This document shows, in pieces, positions 23,820 to 31,791 of a stretch of DNA of 64,000 nucleotides; the stretch's first letter is position 1, and each line of letters begins with the position of its first letter. The position numbers and the translations under genes were made by a program. The notes under the pieces were generated by a model. The model was not told where the DNA came from and ran no database searches. It was given only the letters and a program-made list of their open reading frames with translations. This DNA is from Anaerobutyricum faecale (GTDB lineage: Bacteria > Bacillota > Clostridia > Lachnospirales > Lachnospiraceae): NCBI GenBank assembly GCA_019119645.1, contig DWWR01000052.1:1-64000 (forward strand), given 5' to 3'.

Positions 23820-25170
23820 AAAACAGATCAAATCCATACGGAGGATATGCAGACAAAAAGCCCATGCACATGGTCAGTGCCTGTTTGCCGCAGGCACGGC
23901 AGCACTGGAAGGGTTTATCCAGATTGTAGGCGATGCGGGGCAGGTATCCGGCGTCTTCCAGCAGCGTAAAGAGCGGGAAAAAGATGGCCATGGGCGGAAG
24001 CATCACCGATACGACCCAGGCCAGCACCCGGTAAAGTCCCAGCACCAGCAGACCGTGGAGCCAGGAGGGGGCGTGGAGCCAGTGAAAAAGGCCGGTCAGC
24101 CGGTCCTGAATAAAGAACAGTCCGTCAGAGAGCAGGGCAGAAGGATAGTTGGCGCCGTAAATGGTGATCCAGAATATGACGGCCAGCAGCAGGAGCATCA
24201 GCGGAAATCCTGTCAGACGGCTGGTGAACAGCCGGTCGATGGCAAAATCCAGTTTACGGTATGAGGAATTTTCATAAGAGACCACGTCCCGGCACAACTT
24301 TTCTGCTGTGGATACAATGGCGCCGGCGACGGCGTCGTTCCACTGTTCCGGACTGGAAATCTCTCTTTTCAGCTGCTTCCTTGCCAGGGTAATGCCCCGG
24401 AGCAGCTCCGGGTCCCGCAGGAAATCTTCTCCCAGATGGCCCGATAGTTCCCGAAGCAGGGAGCAGTCCTGATGGAGAAGACGGAGACTGAGCCAGCGGC
24501 TGTTTAAACGGCCGCCGGTTTTTTCTTCTATGAGCGGCTCGATCATGCGGATGGCGTGTTCGATGCAGTCCGGATAGCGGACTTTCGCGGGAAAAGCGGT
24601 GAAGGTGGGGGCGGTCACCTGGTCAAGGGCGTGAAGGAGCGGTTCCAGAGTACTTTTTTTCCGGGCGGAAGTGCCAACCACAGGGACGCCCAGACGGCGG
24701 GACAGCAGCGGCAGATTCAGATGAATCTTTTTGCGTCCGGCCTCGTCCATCAGATTGACGCAGACGATCACCCGGGAAGAGATTTCCATGGTCTGCAGAA
24801 CCAGATTCAGATTCCGTTCAAGACAGGTGGCGTCGCAGACCACCACCACGGCGTCCGGTTCTCCGAAACAGATAAAATTCCGGGCAATTTCCTCCTCAGC
24901 GGAATGCGCCATCAGCGAATAGGTGCCGGGGATATCCACAAGTACATAAGAATTTTTCTCAGACTGGCAGAAGCCCTGGGCGTTGGATACAGTTTTTCCC
25001 GGCCAGTTTCCGGTATGTTGGTTCATGCCCGTAAGAGCATTGAAAATGGTGCTCTTTCCCACATTGGGGTTGCCGGCCAGCGCGATCACTTTATCTTCGG
25101 GAGTGCGTCTGGTGATGGTGAGACCGGAGTCCAGTGCGTTGATTCCCACAGAATGATTGGTCAGACCCAT
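23773..25170 (-). CDS. feoB: Ferrous iron transporter FeoB, N-terminal part (interrupted gene)
   Basis: The first 433 codons are true FeoB: a G-domain with Walker A GNPNVGKST (33-41), DIPGTYSLMAHS, VCVNLMDE and a helical GDI domain, then the first membrane helices of the Gate region to ACGKQALTMCMGF. After the repeat at 23858-23873 the frame reads 28 foreign residues into the element and stops at 23773. The start ATG at 25170 has GGGAGG nine bases upstream. It is co-transcribed with feoA four bases upstream. The product as encoded lacks most of the channel. Confidence 0.93.
   Translation of the reverse strand: MGLTNHSVGINALDSGLTITRRTPEDKVIALAGNPNVGKSTIFNALTGMNQHTGNWPGKTVSNAQGFCQSEKNSYVLVDIPGTYSLMAHSAEEEIARNFICFGEPDAVVVVCDATCLERNLNLVLQTMEISSRVIVCVNLMDEAGRKKIHLNLPLLSRRLGVPVVGTSARKKSTLEPLLHALDQVTAPTFTAFPAKVRYPDCIEHAIRMIEPLIEEKTGGRLNSRWLSLRLLHQDCSLLRELSGHLGEDFLRDPELLRGITLARKQLKREISSPEQWNDAVAGAIVSTAEKLCRDVVSYENSSYRKLDFAIDRLFTSRLTGFPLMLLLLAVIFWITIYGANYPSALLSDGLFFIQDRLTGLFHWLHAPSWLHGLLVLGLYRVLAWVVSVMLPPMAIFFPLFTLLEDAGYLPRIAYNLDKPFQCCRACGKQALTMCMGFLSAYPPYGFDLFFSLYRIPPTCSVRTA
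23858..23873. repeat. Attachment-site repeat, right (within feoB 5' part)
   Basis: Exact copy of the 20950-20965 repeat. On the minus strand it carries the codons for MCMGF, after which the feoB frame runs into element DNA. Confidence 0.88.
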
Positions 25171-25173
25171 GAT

Positions 25174-25605
25174 TTATTCCTCCCGTGCCTCGTTTTGTAT
25201 CAGAACTTCTGTGCCGGCAGCCGGCAGATGCTCCTGTCGGGGTTCCTCGATCAGGATATCCCGGCAGTCCCCCTTTCGCAGAGCGATGACCGCGCCCCGG
25301 ATGAGAAAGGCGGACGGGTCGCCCAGAGGGCTTTTCCCCAGACATTCCACCCGTGTACCGGGCGTCAGACCTATATCCAGAAGACGGCGGCGCATGCCGC
25401 CGGAGGCAAGAAGCGCGGAGACGATGGCATGACAGCCGGGAGCAAGGTCACCGAGGGTCCGGCTTTTGGAACCGGTGCGGCCTGTGAGATCCGAATCGGC
25501 ACAGTCCGCTGCCATGGAATCAAATATTTTGCTGCAGCTCATTGTATGCAAACAGGCCCTGCCTGTGTCACAGTTTCTGTCATTGCGGCAGAAAGAAAGA
25601 TACAT
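25174..25605 (-). CDS. feoA: FeoA-domain protein with a Cys-rich N-terminal extension
   Basis: Residues 50-140 form the SH3-like FeoA domain (LGDLAPGCHAIVSALLASGG, RRRLLDIGLTPGTRVECLG, FLIRGAVIALRKGDCRDILIE in parts). FeoA assists FeoB-mediated Fe2+ uptake. The start ATG at 25605 has GGGGAGG seven bases upstream, so the 45-residue extension is real. It carries Cys 6, 12, 18 and 24 at exact six-residue spacing plus Cys 35. That is unusual for FeoA and could bind metal or a cluster. Confidence 0.85.
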   Translation of the reverse strand: MYLSFCRNDRNCDTGRACLHTMSCSKIFDSMAADCADSDLTGRTGSKSRTLGDLAPGCHAIVSALLASGGMRRRLLDIGLTPGTRVECLGKSPLGDPSAFLIRGAVIALRKGDCRDILIEEPRQEHLPAAGTEVLIQNEAREE

Positions 25606-25619
25606 ATTGATACCTCCCC

Positions 25620-25634
25620 ATAGGAGTTTCCTAT
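25620..25634 (-). promoter_or_regulatory. Inverted repeat before feoA, possible metal-regulator site
   Basis: ATAGGA-GTT-TCCTAT, a perfect 6-bp palindrome just upstream of the feoA ribosome site. Its position suits a Fur- or DtxR-type operator, but it does not match a consensus I can confirm. Confidence 0.35.
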
Positions 25635-25738
25635 TCTATGGTATTCAAAAGCAGGGAGGGAAGTGCGGGAAAACACAGATTTCTCCCGGAATGTTGACAA
25701 TTTCCTCACAAAAAACGGATAAACTGCTGCCAGGACAG

Positions 25739-25767
25739 CTTACATTTCCGGTTTTTTCAGGTATAAT
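25739..25767 (+). promoter_or_regulatory. Promoter of mgsA
   Basis: CTTACA (25739-25744), 17-bp spacer, perfect TATAAT (25762-25767). Confidence 0.6.
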
Positions 25768-25852
25768 GATTTTATGCGGGCATGGCGGAACCTGCCGCAG
25801 TGCAGCGGGAGAGAGGCTTTGCCGGAAACAGCACAGGAAAGGGGTTTTATGT

Positions 25853-26323
25853 ATGGCACAGGAAACGATCACTTTGACCATCGAGAAACAGAAGAATATC
25901 GCGCTGATCGCGCACGATAACAAGAAGGAAGAATTGATTCAGTGGTGTGACAAAAATCAGGACATTTTAAAGAAGCATTTTCTATGTGGGACCGGAACCA
26001 CAGCGCGGCTGATCACGGAGAGAACCTCTCTGCCGGTGAAGGGATATAACAGCGGTCCTCTGGGCGGCGACCAGCAGATTGGAGCCAAGATTGTGGAAGG
26101 AAAAGTGGATTTCCTCATTTTCTTTTCTGACCCGCTGACGGCGCAGCCGCATGATCCGGATGTGAAGGCTTTGCTGCGGATTGCTCAGGTCTATGATATA
26201 CCGATCGCCAACAACAAGGCGACAGCAGATTTTATGATCCATTCCACGCTCATGGACCAGACCTACGATCATGAAGTTATGAATTTTAAGAAAAATGTGG
26301 AGAAGAGAGCCAGCGAATTTTAG
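25853..26323 (+). CDS. mgsA: Methylglyoxal synthase
   Basis: A 156-aa enzyme that turns dihydroxyacetone phosphate into methylglyoxal and phosphate, a bypass of lower glycolysis. IALIAHDNKKEELIQWC opens the MGS fold; GTGTTARLI binds phosphate; SGPLGGDQQIGA carries the catalytic Asp; FFSDPLTAQPHDPDVKALLR (20 residues) is a family signature. ATG 25853 follows AAAGGGG by eight bases. The long frame opening further upstream is not translated: no ribosome site and it crosses the promoter. Confidence 0.95.
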   Translation: MAQETITLTIEKQKNIALIAHDNKKEELIQWCDKNQDILKKHFLCGTGTTARLITERTSLPVKGYNSGPLGGDQQIGAKIVEGKVDFLIFFSDPLTAQPHDPDVKALLRIAQVYDIPIANNKATADFMIHSTLMDQTYDHEVMNFKKNVEKRASEF

Positions 26324-26340
26324 AAAGAAAACCAAAAATA

Positions 26341-26380
26341 ACGCCGTGCCGGGCATAGACGCCTGGCGCGGCGTTTATCG
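26341..26380. terminator. Hairpin between mgsA and the DUF4097 gene
   Basis: AACGCCG...CGGCGTT long GC-rich stem followed by TTTATCG; the converging genes probably share it. Confidence 0.6.
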
Positions 26381-26424
26381 TTCTTCTCCCGCGCCGTTTT
26401 CCGGCGGAGAGAAGGAAGAAAGGG

Positions 26425-27435
26425 TTATCTGATGGAAATGTCACCGTCGGCGCAATAAACCGATACTTTTCCGGCATCTGCGCTTCCGGTTTTCCGGTAG
26501 CTTTTGGTATCCTCGTCCTCATACTGGGTATAGGAGCTGTTCGGAAGGTCCTCCGCAACGGAAATATCTCCGTAATCCGTTTTGAGGTCCATGGACAGAG
26601 TCTCTTTCTGGCTGTCATCAAGCCGGAAGCTGACGCTGCCGTAAGAAAGATCAAAGGAGCAGTTCCCGGTATAGGCAGTGTTTTCGCTGGTGAAGTCCCC
26701 GTCGCTGGACTGGAAGGTAACGGTTCCCAGAGAACAATGATTGACGGAAACATCCCCGTAGGAAGTATCAAAATCCATTTGTCTGGTGGTAACGGTATCC
26801 ATCTGTGCGTCACCGTCTCCCAGGGATAGACTGCCGGATTTGGCGTTGACGTCAGACATGATAAGATCGCCGTAGGAGGATTCCAGAGTGAGCTGTTCTG
26901 TCTGAAGTCCACGCAAAATGATATCGCCGTCGCCTCCGGAGATGGCAGCGTAATCCAGATATTTGTCTTTCGGCAGATACAGTGTCAGGTTGTCAGAGAC
27001 ATTATCCGGGGCATCTGTGACGACGCGGCCGGTAAACAGCCGGGCCAGAAAACTGTAATCAATACCCACAAAGAACTGGGATTCAGCGGAAAGATCTTCC
27101 TTCAAAGTCAGAGTGCCGTCTTGAATCGTATATTGAAATGGGTTCTCTGCGCCGCTGCCGGTGATCTGGTAAGAGAGGTAACAGGAATCATCCTCGGAAG
27201 GAAGGATGGAGATATCCATGTAAGTGATATCTGCTTCCAGGCGGGAGAAATCATCCAGTTTGGTCTTATCCATCTCATAAAGTTTTCTGGAAGAATTCGG
27301 CGAGCCTATGGTGCTTAAATCAGCGGTAGCCAGAAAACGCATACCTCCGAGCCCTGTGCCGACGGCAAAAAGGATACCTCCGGCGATGCAGAGTCCCGCG
27401 GCTGCCAATAATGTACGTCTTGCAAGTTTATTCAT
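26425..27435 (-). CDS. DUF4097 beta-strand repeat protein
   Basis: A 336-aa protein with an N-terminal membrane anchor (about 8-32) and then a long series of short beta-strand repeats with alternating YGD/DGD turns (SSYGDLIMSDV, SLGDGDAQM, TSYGDVSV, SSDGDFTS, LSYGSVSF, TDYGDISV). These form a right-handed beta-solenoid-like domain outside the membrane. It is the third gene of a PadR-DUF1700-DUF4097 operon, overlapping DUF1700 by 8 bp. Such modules are thought to sense envelope state, but the function is not established. Confidence 0.85.
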   Translation of the reverse strand: MNKLARRTLLAAAGLCIAGGILFAVGTGLGGMRFLATADLSTIGSPNSSRKLYEMDKTKLDDFSRLEADITYMDISILPSEDDSCYLSYQITGSGAENPFQYTIQDGTLTLKEDLSAESQFFVGIDYSFLARLFTGRVVTDAPDNVSDNLTLYLPKDKYLDYAAISGGDGDIILRGLQTEQLTLESSYGDLIMSDVNAKSGSLSLGDGDAQMDTVTTRQMDFDTSYGDVSVNHCSLGTVTFQSSDGDFTSENTAYTGNCSFDLSYGSVSFRLDDSQKETLSMDLKTDYGDISVAEDLPNSSYTQYEDEDTKSYRKTGSADAGKVSVYCADGDISIR

Positions 27436-28093
27436 CTTTTTTCACCCTCCTTTTATGAAGCATTCGCTGAATCAGCCGTGCCAGCGCCAGTACCAGCCAT
27501 TTGCAGAAGAAGATACCGGCGATGAAAAGGAGAACGCCCAGGCCGACGGAAAGCAGGCTGCCGCCGAATATCACGAGAAATCCGGGAACGGAGGCTGCGG
27601 CAAAGGCAGCTCCTTTGATCAGCGAAAAGACACCGATGATGACAAAGGATACGCTGCATACAAAAACACAAAAAACAGCAAATAATATGAGGATAACGCC
27701 CACCAACAACAGTACAAACGCTGTCAGAGCCAGCGGCGCTGCGATGGGAGCAGCCAGGATGGACAGGCAGACAATGAGCAGGATGGAAAGAGGAGAACCC
27801 TTGCTGTCCGGCTCCGGAACAGGGTCGCCCCTGCGGTATCTTCTGCCTCTCTGGCCGGTTTCTCCGCTGGAAAATGTGGTGACTGACAGGGAATCTCCGG
27901 TCTTTTTATCCAGCAGCGCGGTTAAAAGTTCTGAAGCGGCCTCCCGGGGGTTCCCCAGTTCCCGGATGGCTTCCTCGTCATTTCCGGCGTCATCGAAATA
28001 TTCTGTAAAATATTCCATGGCATTTTCATAATCATCTTTTGGCAGACGCTTTAAATATTTGCGCAGCTCTTTTAAATATTGTTCACGGTTCAT
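27428..28093 (-). CDS. DUF1700 membrane protein
   Basis: A 221-aa protein. The N-terminal cytosolic part (1-75) is the DUF1700 signature: MNREQYLKELRKYLKRLP, MEYFTEYFDDAG, AIRELGNPREAA. A linker and four hydrophobic helices follow (about 105-215). Its start overlaps the PadR stop (ATGA at 28090-28093), showing translational coupling. Likely an anti-regulator or sensor working with PadR, by analogy with similar operons. Confidence 0.85.
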   Translation of the reverse strand: MNREQYLKELRKYLKRLPKDDYENAMEYFTEYFDDAGNDEEAIRELGNPREAASELLTALLDKKTGDSLSVTTFSSGETGQRGRRYRRGDPVPEPDSKGSPLSILLIVCLSILAAPIAAPLALTAFVLLLVGVILILFAVFCVFVCSVSFVIIGVFSLIKGAAFAAASVPGFLVIFGGSLLSVGLGVLLFIAGIFFCKWLVLALARLIQRMLHKRRVKKDE

Positions 28094-28407
28094 TTCTTCA
28101 ACCTCCCTTCAATGATCCCGTCGATGGTCTCCTTGTAAATCTTCCATTCTTCTTTCAGATAAAGCAGCTGTTCCTTTCCTTTTTCTGTGATGGAATAGTA
28201 TTTCCGGTTTCTTCCCTGAAACTCCTGATTATAGGTGGAAAGGTAGCCGTTCTGTTCCAGCTTCCGGAGAATCGGATAGAGAGAAGACTCCTTGATGCTG
28301 GCGGCCAGCTTGACTGTCTGACTGATTTCGTAGCCATAGGAATCGCTGCTGGCCACAATGGAAAGGATCAGACATTCAATCAGAACCGATGAAACAGGAT
28401 AGTACAT
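28090..28407 (-). CDS. PadR-family transcriptional regulator
   Basis: A 105-aa PadR winged helix: LIECLILSIVASSDSYGYEI, SSLYPILRKLEQNGYLS and YYSITEKGKEQL are the hallmark segments. ATG 28407 is picked for AAGGAG seven bases upstream. First gene of the operon and probably its autorepressor: an AT palindrome lies between promoter and start at 28432-28456. Confidence 0.9.
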   Translation of the reverse strand: MYYPVSSVLIECLILSIVASSDSYGYEISQTVKLAASIKESSLYPILRKLEQNGYLSTYNQEFQGRNRKYYSITEKGKEQLLYLKEEWKIYKETIDGIIEGRLKK

Positions 28408-28431
28408 ATGGACACTCCTTTCTTTGTTTTT

Positions 28432-28456
28432 TATATATATAAAATTTTTATATATC
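28432..28456 (-). promoter_or_regulatory. Probable PadR operator
   Basis: An almost perfect AT palindrome, ATATATAAAA followed by TTTTTATATAT. It is located just downstream of the -10, where a repressor would block transcription. Confidence 0.5.
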
Positions 28457-28458
28457 AA

Positions 28459-28487
28459 ATATTACAGCATATATAAGTTTTTGTCAA
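28459..28487 (-). promoter_or_regulatory. Promoter of the PadR-DUF1700-DUF4097 operon
   Basis: On the minus strand TTGACA (28487-28482), 17-bp spacer, TAATAT (28464-28459). Close to sigma-A consensus. Confidence 0.75.
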
Positions 28488-28596
28488 TACATTTTCCGAT
28501 GATTTTTTTGGAATTGTAACAGGTCAGCGATGCTGTCCTGGAAACTCTCTGTGGCGCATTCCCGGCCGGTTACCCCGATTCCTGTGGGAAACGGAC

Positions 28597-28636
28597 AAAA
28601 AAATCTCCCGGATTCCCAAAGGGAAATCCGGGAGAC
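28597..28636 (-). terminator. Terminator of the PepSY lipoprotein gene
   Basis: Minus-strand stem TCTCCCGGATT/AATCCGGGAGA followed by a run of seven T. Confidence 0.85.
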
Positions 28637-28675
28637 TGGTTAAAGATATGAAAATGTATGAAAAGGAAAGAGAGA

Positions 28676-29392
28676 TCAATCGTAAATGGACTCGCTGCTC
28701 CATTCAATGATATCGCCGGTCTGGGCGTCGATTTCGAATTCATATTCCATCTCGTTGTAGAAGATGGAGCCTTCATAAATATCTCTGCCGTCGTCGTTAT
28801 CTCTGTGGATGCGCAGATCGGATTCTGTGGCGCCTTCTACCTGACCTAAAGCGATGTTTTTGGCTTTTTTCTCAGAAATCAGATTGCCGTTACCGCTGTT
28901 CTGGGTGTTGTTCCAGTTATCATCATCTCTTTCGCTGCTCCAGTCAATGATGGCACCGGTCTGAGCGTCAATCTCGAAATCATATTCGGTGTTATCGTGA
29001 TAGATGGAACCTTCGTAAATGTTTCTGCCGTCATCGGTATCCTTGTAGATCCGTAACTCATCTGCGGTGGCTCCGTCTACTTCCGCCAGAGCGATGGAAG
29101 AAGCTTCTTCCTCGGTGATGTAACCGCCGCTGGCATCGGCAGCCTGTGTGGATGCCGCCGTTGTGCCGGAATTGTCACCGGTATTATCGGTGATCCCGGA
29201 ACCAACCACAGTGTTTACGCTGCTGCCGGCCGCGTCGTCGGCGCTGTTATCGGATACATTCTGGGTATCCGCCTGGGATACGGCGTTATTGCCGTTGTCA
29301 GACTGTGTATTTCCGGAATTGCCGGAACATCCGGTCATGATTCCCAGAGAGAGAATAGATGCGGTTAATAAAAACATGATTTTCTTTGTCAT
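28676..29392 (-). CDS. Lipoprotein with two PepSY-like domains
   Basis: A 238-aa lipoprotein: signal with lipobox MTGC (Cys 22), a 65-residue Asn/Ser/Asp/Thr-rich linker, then two similar PepSY domains. Each repeats the order A..IAL..V.GAT, DGR(N/D)IYEGSI and YEFEIDAQTG.I(I/D)WSSE. PepSY domains often inhibit or regulate extracytoplasmic peptidases. Start ATG with AAGGAGG seven bases upstream. A single-gene unit with its own terminator. Confidence 0.85.
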   Translation of the reverse strand: MTKKIMFLLTASILSLGIMTGCSGNSGNTQSDNGNNAVSQADTQNVSDNSADDAAGSSVNTVVGSGITDNTGDNSGTTAASTQAADASGGYITEEEASSIALAEVDGATADELRIYKDTDDGRNIYEGSIYHDNTEYDFEIDAQTGAIIDWSSERDDDNWNNTQNSGNGNLISEKKAKNIALGQVEGATESDLRIHRDNDDGRDIYEGSIFYNEMEYEFEIDAQTGDIIEWSSESIYD

Positions 29393-29558
29393 ATGAATAC
29401 CTCCTTGTTTTTAAGCGATTATTTTTATTTTTTCTCTTGTGTTGTCTATGGCTATATACTAACAGCTATTTTTAAATTTAAAATAAACAGAATTTATGTT
29501 TTTTGAAAATTTTTTCTCTATAAATTTTATGATACCCGGTATTTCAAAAAGAATTCTT

Positions 29559-29587
29559 TTGAAAAAAGAAGACAGAGTCCATATAAT
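29559..29587 (+). promoter_or_regulatory. Promoter of the DNA alkylation repair gene
   Basis: TTGAAA (29559-29564), 17-bp spacer, TATAAT (29582-29587). Confidence 0.7.
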
Positions 29588-29677
29588 AGTGGGTACAGTA
29601 CAGGAGAAAACCTGTTCCCCGGGCGAGGCAGGATGATCTCCGGAAAAAGCAGAAAAGTATTCGGGAGGACAAGAAAC

Positions 29678-30433
29678 ATGAAAAGCGACGAAAGAACTGA
29701 GGAAAGAAACAAAAAGATGGAAGGAGAGAACACCGGCTGCGGCCAAGAGACGGAAAAAATGGTAAGAGAAGCGCTGTTTTCCATGCAGGATACCGGCTAC
29801 AAAACATTTCATGAGAAATTGATACCGACGGTGGAACCAGACAGGATCATCGGCGTCCGGACGCCGGAGCTTCGGAAATATGCCAGGAAGTTTGCAAAGA
29901 CGCCGGAGGCGGAGGAATATCTGCACATACTTCCTCATTATTATTATGAAGAAAATAATCTTCACGCCTTTGTCATTGAAACCATAAAAGATTATGAGAA
30001 AGCCATGGAGGAGACCGAACGCTTCCTTCCCTACGTGGATAACTGGGCTACCTGTGACAGTTTTTCACCGAAGATATTTAAGCGGTATCCGGAGAAGGTC
30101 TATGAAAAGGCAAAACGAATGATTGCCAGCGGGCAGACCTACACGATCCGGTATGGTGTCGGGTTATTGATGACCAATTTCCTCGATGAGGAATTCCGGC
30201 CGGAGATGCCGCAGCTGGTGGCGGATATCGTCTCGGAAGAATATTATGTCAACATGATGTGCGCCTGGTATATGGCCACGGCGCTGGCCAAACAGGAAGA
30301 GAGCATCCTGCCGTATCTCACGGAAAACCGACTTCCTGTCTGGGTACATAATAAGACCATTCAGAAAGCGGTGGAGAGCCGCCGCATTTCTCCGGAAATG
30401 AAAAAATATCTCCGGACTCTCAGAAGAAAATAA
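29678..30433 (+). CDS. DNA alkylation repair protein (AlkD-like HEAT-repeat glycosylase)
   Basis: A 251-aa protein. After a polar N terminus of about 35 residues comes the AlkD/DNA_alkylation repair domain: IGVRTPELRKYAR, YYYEENNLHAFVIE, YVDNWATCDSFSPKIF (the D in DNWATCD is a family catalytic-site residue) and NKTIQKAVESRRIS. It removes alkylated bases such as 3-methyladenine. The ATG at 29678 is favoured by GGGAGG nine bases upstream over the one at 29633. Confidence 0.88.
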   Translation: MKSDERTEERNKKMEGENTGCGQETEKMVREALFSMQDTGYKTFHEKLIPTVEPDRIIGVRTPELRKYARKFAKTPEAEEYLHILPHYYYEENNLHAFVIETIKDYEKAMEETERFLPYVDNWATCDSFSPKIFKRYPEKVYEKAKRMIASGQTYTIRYGVGLLMTNFLDEEFRPEMPQLVADIVSEEYYVNMMCAWYMATALAKQEESILPYLTENRLPVWVHNKTIQKAVESRRISPEMKKYLRTLRRK

Positions 30434-30440
30434 AAAAGCA

Positions 30441-30469
30441 TTGACAGAGCACAGGATGCTGTGTATACT
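30441..30469 (+). promoter_or_regulatory. Promoter of the first GntR/ABC operon
   Basis: TTGACA (30441-30446), 17-bp spacer, TATACT (30464-30469). The operator starts two bases after it. Confidence 0.85.
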
Positions 30470-30470
30470 A

Positions 30471-30495
30471 AGTGTACTAATAGTATTAGTACACT
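30471..30495 (+). promoter_or_regulatory. YtrA-type operator
   Basis: AGTGTA-N13-TACACT, with the spacer itself palindromic. This is exactly the inverted repeat reported for the GntR-family repressor YtrA of Bacillus subtilis. Autoregulation by the product of 30525 is inferred. Confidence 0.8.
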
Positions 30496-30524
30496 TAGTT
30501 ATTTTTTTATAAGGAGGCGAACAT

Positions 30525-30905
30525 GTGATCATCCTCGATTATAATGATAAACGGCCGATTTATGAGCAGATTGTGGATAAGATGCAGACACTCATTGCGG
30601 GCGGTGCGCTGGAACCGGACGAGAAGCTTCCTTCGGTGCGCTCGCTGGCGGTGGAACTGTCCATCAATCCCAATACCATACAGCGGGCGTACAGTGAACT
30701 GGAGAGAAGCGGATTCATTTATTCCGTAAAGGGCCGCGGCAATTTTGTCCGGGCTGATGAACATTTGAAGGAAAAGCAGCAGAGGAAGCTGCTGTCTGCG
30801 CTGGAGAAACAGTTGATATCCTGCAAAGAGCAGGGGATAACCAGAGAAAATATCCTGGCCAGTGTGGATAAGGTCTATGAGGAGGTGTCAAATGATCGAG
30901 ATTAA
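30525..30905 (+). CDS. GntR-family regulator, YtrA type
   Basis: A 126-aa regulator: winged helix (1-75) with PIYEQIVDKMQTLIAGG, LPSVRSLAVELSINPNTIQR (20) and GFIYSVKGRGNFV, plus a short helical tail instead of a ligand domain, as in the YtrA subfamily. Start is GTG at 30525 (AAGGAGG seven bases upstream); a nearby ATG is out of frame. It overlaps the ABC ATPase gene by 14 bp. B. subtilis YtrA responds to cell-wall-active antibiotics. Confidence 0.9.
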   Translation: MIILDYNDKRPIYEQIVDKMQTLIAGGALEPDEKLPSVRSLAVELSINPNTIQRAYSELERSGFIYSVKGRGNFVRADEHLKEKQQRKLLSALEKQLISCKEQGITRENILASVDKVYEEVSNDRD

Positions 30906-31791
30906 GAACGTCAGCAAGAGCTTTGGAGATATTGAGGCGGTTTCCGGGGTCAGCCTGACATGGAAAGAGGAGAATGCTTTCGGTCTGCTGGGAACCAACG
31001 GTGCGGGAAAGAGTACTCTGCTCCGGATGATAGCGGGCGTGCTGAAGCCGGACGAAGGAGAGATTCTCATTGACGGAGACAATGTTTGGGATAATCCCCG
31101 GGCTAAGAGTAAGATTTTTTACATTTCCGATGAACAGTTTTTCTATCCCAACACCACGGCGGAAAAGATGGCAGAGATTTATAAAGTGTACTATCCGGAT
31201 TTTGACCAGCGGCGGTTCCGGAAGTTTCTGCTGCGGTTCGGTCTCGAGGGAGAGCGGAAGGTTCAGACCTATTCCAAGGGCATGAAGAAACAGCTTTCGC
31301 TGCTTTTGGGACTTTGTTCCAATGTATCTTATCTGCTCTGTGATGAGACTTTCGACGGGCTGGACCCGGTGATGCGCCAGGGAATCAAAGGAATCTTTGC
31401 CAGAGAGATTGATGAGAAGGGACTGACGCCGGTGATCGCTTCCCATAATCTGCGGGAGCTGGAAGATATCTGCGATCATATCGGACTTCTTCATAAAGGC
31501 GGTGTGCTGCTGTCCAGGGATCTGGGAGATCTGAAATTAAATCTTCATAAAATCCAGTGTGTGCTGCCGGAAGAGGCGGAGGAACATTTGAGAGAGTCTC
31601 TGGAGATCCTGACCATGAACCGGAGGGGAAAACTTCTCACTCTCACGGTGCGGGGCAGCGAGGAAGACATATTGAAGAGAATCGGGGAGCTGAAGCCGGT
31701 ATTTATGGAAGTACTCCCGCTTTCTCTGGAAGAAATCTTTATCAGTGAAACGGAGGTAGTCGGCTATGACATCAAGAATATCATTTTCTAA
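30892..31791 (+). CDS. ABC transporter ATPase of the YtrA-type module
   Basis: A 299-aa ATPase: Walker A GTNGAGKST, FYPNTTAEKMAEIY, signature YSKGMKKQ, Walker B-like LLCDETFDGLDP and switch H in ASHNLRELEDI, followed by a C-terminal extension of about 80 residues. Asp-Glu of Walker B is present with Thr in place of Pro. ATG 30892 has GGAGG six bases upstream. Overlaps the permease gene by 26 bp. Confidence 0.88.
   Translation: MIEIKNVSKSFGDIEAVSGVSLTWKEENAFGLLGTNGAGKSTLLRMIAGVLKPDEGEILIDGDNVWDNPRAKSKIFYISDEQFFYPNTTAEKMAEIYKVYYPDFDQRRFRKFLLRFGLEGERKVQTYSKGMKKQLSLLLGLCSNVSYLLCDETFDGLDPVMRQGIKGIFAREIDEKGLTPVIASHNLRELEDICDHIGLLHKGGVLLSRDLGDLKLNLHKIQCVLPEEAEEHLRESLEILTMNRRGKLLTLTVRGSEEDILKRIGELKPVFMEVLPLSLEEIFISETEVVGYDIKNIIF

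Larger units (their letters stand above)
20950..23873. mobile_element. 2.9-kb site-specific integrative element splitting feoB
   Basis: Bounded by identical 16-bp direct repeats (20950-20965 and 23858-23873) that belong to the coding sequence of feoB. Between them lie a serine recombinase next to one end (stop six bases inside the repeat), a small ORF, an r1t-type holin and a GH25 lysozyme on the other strand. No capsid, tail, replication or conjugation genes are present. Exact recombination between the repeats would release 2,908 bp and restore feoB. It could be a prophage remnant or a streamlined element with lysis genes as cargo. Confidence 0.88.

Noticed and set aside
24556..25623. 355-codon plus-strand frame opposite feoB/feoA
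   Set aside because: Antisense to clear feoA and feoB coding sequence.
25466..25852. Long N-terminal extension of MgsA
   Set aside because: It would cross the mgsA promoter and ribosome site; MgsA proteins begin at the ATG used.
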